Shown here: positions 59,541 through 64,000 of the stretch, piece after piece
How the letters are laid out: the number at the start of each line of letters is the position of its first letter
Position numbering within the stretch: the first letter of the stretch is position 1
Assembly (NCBI GenBank): GCA_011033025.1
Contig: WFMF01000349.1
Location: 1-64,000, forward strand
DNA from: Beroe forskalii
Taxonomy: Eukaryota > Ctenophora > Nuda > Beroida > Beroidae
Direction of reading: 5' to 3'
DNA length: 64,000 nt
Made by a program: the position numbers and the translations under genes
The notes under the pieces: model-generated
What the model was told of the DNA's origin: nothing
Databases searched by the model: none
The model's input: only the letters and a program-made list of their open reading frames with translations

Positions 59541-60950
59541 TTAAGATGAACCTCATAAAATAAAGTCGAAACAGAAGTCGGAATTGGCTCAAAATTAGCT
59601 ATTCAAATTCATGATTAAGACATGAGACACACTTTACGCTGCTAAAATAGTCAAAACTATGAAGACACTGTGACAACATTCAATAATTAACGTGAACAAA
59701 TTTGGCAGCTATGATAATTAGCTAGTTAGCTAAGAAGATAATATACTCATAGTAATGTAAACTATATAAAATAGAAAACATAACTATTCTTTGCGGATAT
59801 GTTATGTACATTGTATTTATGGACATACAATACCAAATACACTAATACAGCAAACAGGTCGACATGGTACAACGGAAATGCGTGAACTGCAATCAATTGA
59901 AACATGGAAATAAGGAAGTGAATTTTATTGAAATAGACGGAATGTCCTCACACAGGTAATGATATAATGATATGAGATCATCATGCCGTGAAGTGCTTGC
60001 ACCAAACCTAGAGAATTCAATTAGTTAATAGTGTCGTCATCAGTTTCATCCCCATGTTGCTCAGAAGCAACATTTACACCTATATAACGTATCTGGGAAA
60101 GTACTACTATGATATCAATAAGAATGGATTGATAATAAATCAGAACTATGCTTAATGGCCATGAAAACACACATTAATGGTATGGCGCCCATGTTGCTCA
60201 GAAGCAACATTTTTTGTTTTTTGCTTAGGAATCAATGGAAATTTTAGACATGTCTCTAACAATAAATTAGACCCTATGATTCTATTTTTAGGGGATAAAA
60301 GTGATTTTTGGACAAAAAAATCACGTAAAATGAAATGTTGCTTTAAAGCAACAAGGCCCGTGTTGCTTTTTAGATACACGAATTTCAAATGCCGATAGTT
60401 CTGTGAATAATTGATGGTTTTCTTTGGTTTTTTCACCAAATTCATGCCAAAAGGCTGAAAATAAATAGTCGGTGGCGTTTATGACCACAACTACAATACT
60501 TTGTCAACAGCATGGCTTCTAATTGAGATGAAAAATAATTAGGGTTTTTTGTAATTAGCCCATCCAATTAGCATTAATTACTAATTGGATTGTGCCTAAA
60601 AACTGAAGAAGACCACGCATGATAAATTTTCAGGGTATCATGGGTATATATAAAGAAAAAATGGTTCAAAAATTGATTTGCTACATGTTGAAAATGGCGT
60701 TTAAAGATTTGTTGCTTAAAAGCTACGCGGAGCACTAATGGGTTAAAGAACTTCTATATTGCGCATTTCTGATGACATTCTCGTATTCGTAGTTAACTCG
60801 TAAATCCTACGAAACATTCTAATGACAATGCCGTCGGATAAATTATGTAGAACAACTGACGTTGTCTCGTAGACTGCTAGACATTGGATGACATTTAGAC
60901 ATTAACCGCTGATCGATAATATACGCTAATCTATAACGGCTTATAATGTG

Positions 60951-61085
60951 GTACTGTTGCTGTTATAATTGCTTGAAGCGAAGCTGAGTGAAAATTGCAG
61001 CAGGAAATACTCGAGGCGAAGCCGAGTTTGATTAGTGCACTCATTTTACGAGGGGAAGCCGAGTGCAATATAAGAGCAACAGTAC
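60951..61085. mobile_element. short inverted-repeat element, 135 bp
   Basis: Ends GTACTGTTGCTGTTATA and TATAAGAGCAACAGTAC with repeated GAAGCCGAGTG motifs between. It lies just outside the piggyBac element. No target duplication found. Confidence 0.5.
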
Positions 61086-61228
61086 AACTAGGGGACGTTA
61101 GATGAGCAAAATATATAATTTGTTTTTGAGGAATTCATGTAGCCCAATAATTCCATAATTGTTAACCCATTGTCGGCAATCTTAAAAAACAAAATAATTA
61201 ATACCTGTCTTTTAACGTGTGTATTTTG

Positions 61229-61362
61229 AGAACCTCGCCATTTCTGGAAATATCATTTGATTTCTTATTCCCCCGCCTACGATCTGTTAAGAACCTCGCT
61301 AATCGCCATTTCTGGAAATATCACTTGATTTCTAATTTCCCCGCCCCCGATCTCTTAGGTTT
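61229..61362 (+). repeat. imperfect direct repeat, 2 copies
   Basis: GCCATTTCTGGAAATATCA, then TTGATTTCT and CCCCGCC, then GATCT occurs twice about 70 bases apart. Confidence 0.6.
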
Positions 61363-62262
61363 TGATCTGTCACCCCACTCACCCATCCGAACTTCAATCA
61401 ATCCCCAAAAGGAAGGTTGCTCTGCGGTTTGACAGGAGACGTGTGCTGCGCTACCAGCTGTTGTGTGACGTTATGCTTGCGACCCCATAATTCCAATTTC
61501 ATTATGCATTATAATGGAATTAAACACCATATTCTGTGTTTATGCCCTTGTCAGGGGGTCAATCGGCTACCAGTAGGTGCAGCCTCGACATATACGGTGA
61601 AAAACTGCATTTTAAATGAAATTCCTTGGATTAACCACCCACCCAAAATAACACTCAAAGTAATCCAATTATAGTAAATAGTTAACTCAAATCAACGGTT
61701 CTTTTTTCAAAGTGGCTTGGAATATAAAGTCGTCAAGCGGTCAGAGAGAGGGAGAGGGACACGGATTCGATGGGGTGGCATTTTGTAGGCGTACGAGCAG
61801 CTATTGTGTGTCAATCGTTATTTATATACAAAGTGTTTCTCAACACAACCCCCAGATTATGTATAGTGTGGCATAAAATACCACCTAGTTTATATGTTTG
61901 CCGTTGCAATGTAGCTTGCTATTATTAGAACTGATAACACGAAGGCGATAGCAACATTAGTAGCATTTATTTACTGCTCTGGCCTCTGAAAAAATTGCGG
62001 CTTTAATTCAGCTATCTGGGAACATTGGCGATCAGTTCCCAGAAGCACCTTTTAGATAAATGATGTTTCGTGATATTTTGCTTTATTTCATTTGTATCAA
62101 ATTAACACTAGTTTTTTATATTGCTCCCTTTTTAGTTTGTTTTCCCTTCAATCAAACAATCCCTAAGTTCCCTAATCGCTTGATTCCCCAAATTAGCTGA
62201 TAACAGTCCATAAATTGCTTTCTTAACCTTTTACACCTCTCATAGCAAATTATAAATCTACC
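61363..62262. other. region upstream of the receptor exon
   Basis: No gene recognised. It presumably contains the promoter and 5' untranslated region of the receptor exon starting at 62263, but no core element can be singled out. Confidence 0.3.
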
Positions 62263-62451
62263 ATGACCCAATCCGACTCTCCTTCTTCCTGGAAGCTTTC
62301 CCTCAACTCTTCCTGGGACATATCGGTCAGCTGGGACTTACAGCACGCTCATCATCATGTCCCTGGCGGCGGTGGTGGCTATTGCTGGCAACTTCATGGT
62401 GATAGTACTCTTCATGAGGATCAAGAGAATAGCAAGGCTGACGCCCCATGT
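62263..62451 (+). pseudogene. first exon of a class A GPCR, frame broken
   Basis: The ATG at 62263 lies in a good start context (CTACCATGA) and opens an N terminus with N-glycosylation sites (LNSSWD). About 25 codons later the frame moves by one base into another reading that encodes a typical first transmembrane helix, IIMSLAAVVAIAGNFMVIVL with the GN signature of TM1. A basic first loop (MRIKRIARLTPHV) follows, and a donor (GTGAGC at 62452). In its own frame the helix is preceded by a TGA at 62264 and no usable Met before the helix. An extra base near 62330 would explain it, either a sequencing error (poor sequence begins about 80 bases on) or a real frameshift in a pseudogene. The ligand cannot be judged from one helix, and later exons were not found. 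Confidence 0.5.
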
Positions 62452-62529
62452 GTGAGCATTTTACCGCCTTTTGATGTTTTTAATATTCATTGATATTGTC
62501 AGGCGGAGGAAGCAATTTTAAGAAATTAT

Positions 62530-62960
62530 TCATATTTCAATTTTCAAAGGTCCTTTGGGTTTTTGATTTCCCTTTTTATTTTTTCCCTGGTAAAAAAGGG
62601 GCTTAAAAAAAATCTTAAACAAAAATTTTTTAAAAAAAAAAAATTTTTTCCCCCCGGTTGTTGGGGGCCAAAAAGGGGGAAAGGGGAAAAAAAAGCCGCC
62701 TTTTTGGTTGGGGTTTCGGCCTCCCCGGCAACGCTGCAACAGTCCCAAAAAAATGACCAAAGCTCCAAAAACTAAAAAGGTAAAATCCCCTGGAAAGGGG
62801 GTGACTGGGGAACAGCCGACTGACAAAAGGACCAAAATACGTGAAAAAAAAAAGAACTACAACTACCCTAGGTAAGGGTGTTAGCAGGAAAAACAGGAGA
62901 CAGAAAAAAATGTCATTACGACAAAGAAAAAAAAAAAACACAGAAATGACACTAAAATGA
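62530..62960. other. homopolymer-rich, probably low-quality sequence
   Basis: Runs such as GGGGGCCAAAAAGGGGG and AAAAAAAAAAATTTTTTCCCC dominate. The composition differs from all other parts of the window except 1-250. It is probably a badly called patch; open frames on both strands here are artefacts. Confidence 0.55.
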
Positions 62961-63556
62961 CTAAATCATTTTCAGTCCCTTTTGGGGATGAACAATGATT
63001 CAAACAATCCCCTTTAACCCCCAATATATTAAATCCTCGTACTATTTATTGGCATTTCTGTTGCAAACTGCTCATCTGATTCCACATGGATAACAGACAT
63101 GGCTAAGAGAGGGGCGCGTTAAGTGTGCGTGTTAGTATGGTTAAAAAGGAGTTGCGTGGAGTATTGATGAAATGTAAAACATGGTTTCATGGACCATGAA
63201 AAAAGAGAAAACATTGCCTGTATTAAGAAAATTTCATTAATTGTAGGTTTGGTAAGTTTTAGTCAATCTGGATTGAGAATATTATTCAAATCTAACAGGC
63301 AATACAATGAAGTATCAAATAAACCAAAGTAAACCATTGAAAAAAATAAGTTACAATTCAAATATGTGAATTTCTTATTTTATTAACGTCAGATCGAAAT
63401 ATTAGATTAAAAAGAATTAAAAAAGAATCGTCGAAGGCTTCCCAGCCCGAACACAACATGTCAACATAATCGGAAAGAGTTTAACTTAGTCTAGCATAAT
63501 TTCATGTTTCAGAGCTAACTTAGTAACTTAGTTCAGAGATAAGTTTCAGGACTGTT
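62961..63556. other. AT-rich stretch, nothing recognised
   Basis: May contain the 3' untranslated region of the minus-strand exon at 63557; TTTATT near 63376 reads AATAAA on the minus strand. Confidence 0.3.
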
Positions 63557-63813
63557 CTATCCGCCGTTGCACTGTATTGGCCCGCCTTTCTTCAGATGGT
63601 CCTGATCCAAACTGTCTCTGTCTGCGAGCTGCTTGTCCACAGCACTGCTCAACGCAACAAGGAAATCTTTCATGTTAGGCGTGCCCCTGAGAAAGTTACA
63701 AATAACGTGGAGTATTTCATGGTTTATAAGTCTACAGTGGGGATTGGCTTCCAACTGCTCAATTGGGTCTGTAATTGGAACAAAATCTGGAATAAAATGG
63801 TTAATATGGTAAC
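63557..63813 (-). CDS. possible terminal exon of an unidentified gene
   Basis: A minus-strand frame opens after a good acceptor (TTTCAG, at 63814-63815) and runs about 85 codons to a stop. Its composition looks like real protein: INHEILHVICNFLRGTPNMK, then DFLVALSSAVDKQLADRD. I do not recognise the family. Two further AG sites (TTCCAG, ATTACAG) lie just inside, so the exon start is uncertain. The rest of the gene would lie to the right of the window. Confidence 0.35.
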
Positions 63814-63939
63814 CTGAAATGAGCGTAGGAGTGCGCAAGGAACGGTAGTTTTCTTAGTGTTCGTCCACTGAGTCCCTGACACTTGTTCGCTATTGAGTAG
63901 AGGGCTGGAAAGGGTTCTAATCACACAGGAATATTGTAT

Positions 63940-64000
63940 TGTAATCAATCAAACAATGAATCAATGAATCAATGAAACAATGAATCAATAGTTATCTCCC
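63940..64000. repeat. AATCAATG microsatellite
   Basis: CAATGAATCAATGAATCAAT-type units run to the window edge. Confidence 0.7.

Larger units (their letters stand above)
55782..60742 (-). mobile_element. full-length piggyBac element
   Basis: A 4,961-bp element flanked on both sides by TTAA (55778-55781 and 60743-60746), the obligate piggyBac target. Its ends are perfect 13-bp inverted repeats (CCCATTAGTGCTC and GAGCACTAATGGG). Between the ends and the gene lie palindromic repeats of the type TGTTGCT-N4-AGCAACA. They occur at 55915, 55937, 56083, 56221 and 56372 on the left and at 60055, 60192 and 60336 on the right; half-copies are at 60361 and 60710. The transposase reads leftward without interruption. 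Ends, duplication and gene are all intact, so the copy could be active or only recently fixed. Confidence 0.93.

Overview
The window is AT-rich DNA from an animal nuclear genome. The genes are broken by GT-AG introns, the products are metazoan (a voltage-gated calcium-channel alpha2-delta subunit, a Notch-ligand-like DSL membrane protein, a GCNA/SprT protein, the mitochondrial E2 subunit DBT and a rhodopsin-like receptor exon), and much of the rest is class II transposon debris and minisatellites. An invertebrate is likely, but the sequence does not settle the phylum.

Layout. 1-9.9 kb: no complete gene, one possible exon (about 2.37-2.61 kb), and a dense patch of short transposons, several with target-site duplications. 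9.9-20.1 kb: a complete alpha2-delta gene (minus strand, 7 exons, about 1,054 aa). Its large third intron holds a complete two-exon gene on the opposite strand for a membrane protein with four DSL-type repeats, plus a head-to-tail set of Helitron-like ends. 20.1-31.6 kb: no convincing gene, but a 527-bp mariner-type inverted-repeat element, a 31-bp satellite, two ultra-short MITEs of 53 and 76 bp, and a 1.04-kb hAT-like element with an 8-bp duplication. 31.7-35.9 kb: a complete six-exon GCNA gene with a 633-bp Mutator-like element in intron 2. 36.8-47.2 kb: a complete 11-exon DBT gene whose third intron carries a 35-bp minisatellite. 49.4-51.4 kb: a 24-bp satellite with higher-order structure. 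55.78-60.74 kb: a full-length piggyBac element with TTAA duplications, 13-bp inverted ends, palindromic subterminal repeats at roughly nucleosome spacing and an uninterrupted 992-codon transposase. 62.3 kb: a first exon of a class A GPCR with an apparent one-base frameshift close to a stretch of poor-quality sequence; 63.6-63.8 kb: a possible terminal exon on the minus strand.

The host genes are not functionally linked: a channel subunit, a cell-surface ligand-like protein, a genome-protection protease-like factor and a branched-chain keto-acid dehydrogenase core enzyme. What links them is a structural pattern: in several places a short tandem duplication spans an exon boundary (alpha2-delta exons 4 and 5, DBT exons 1, 6 and 11), so splice sites or a stop codon have been copied nearby. 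The best leads are the intact piggyBac element with its subterminal architecture, the nested multi-DSL gene, the telomere-motif MITE family and the splice-site-copying repeats.
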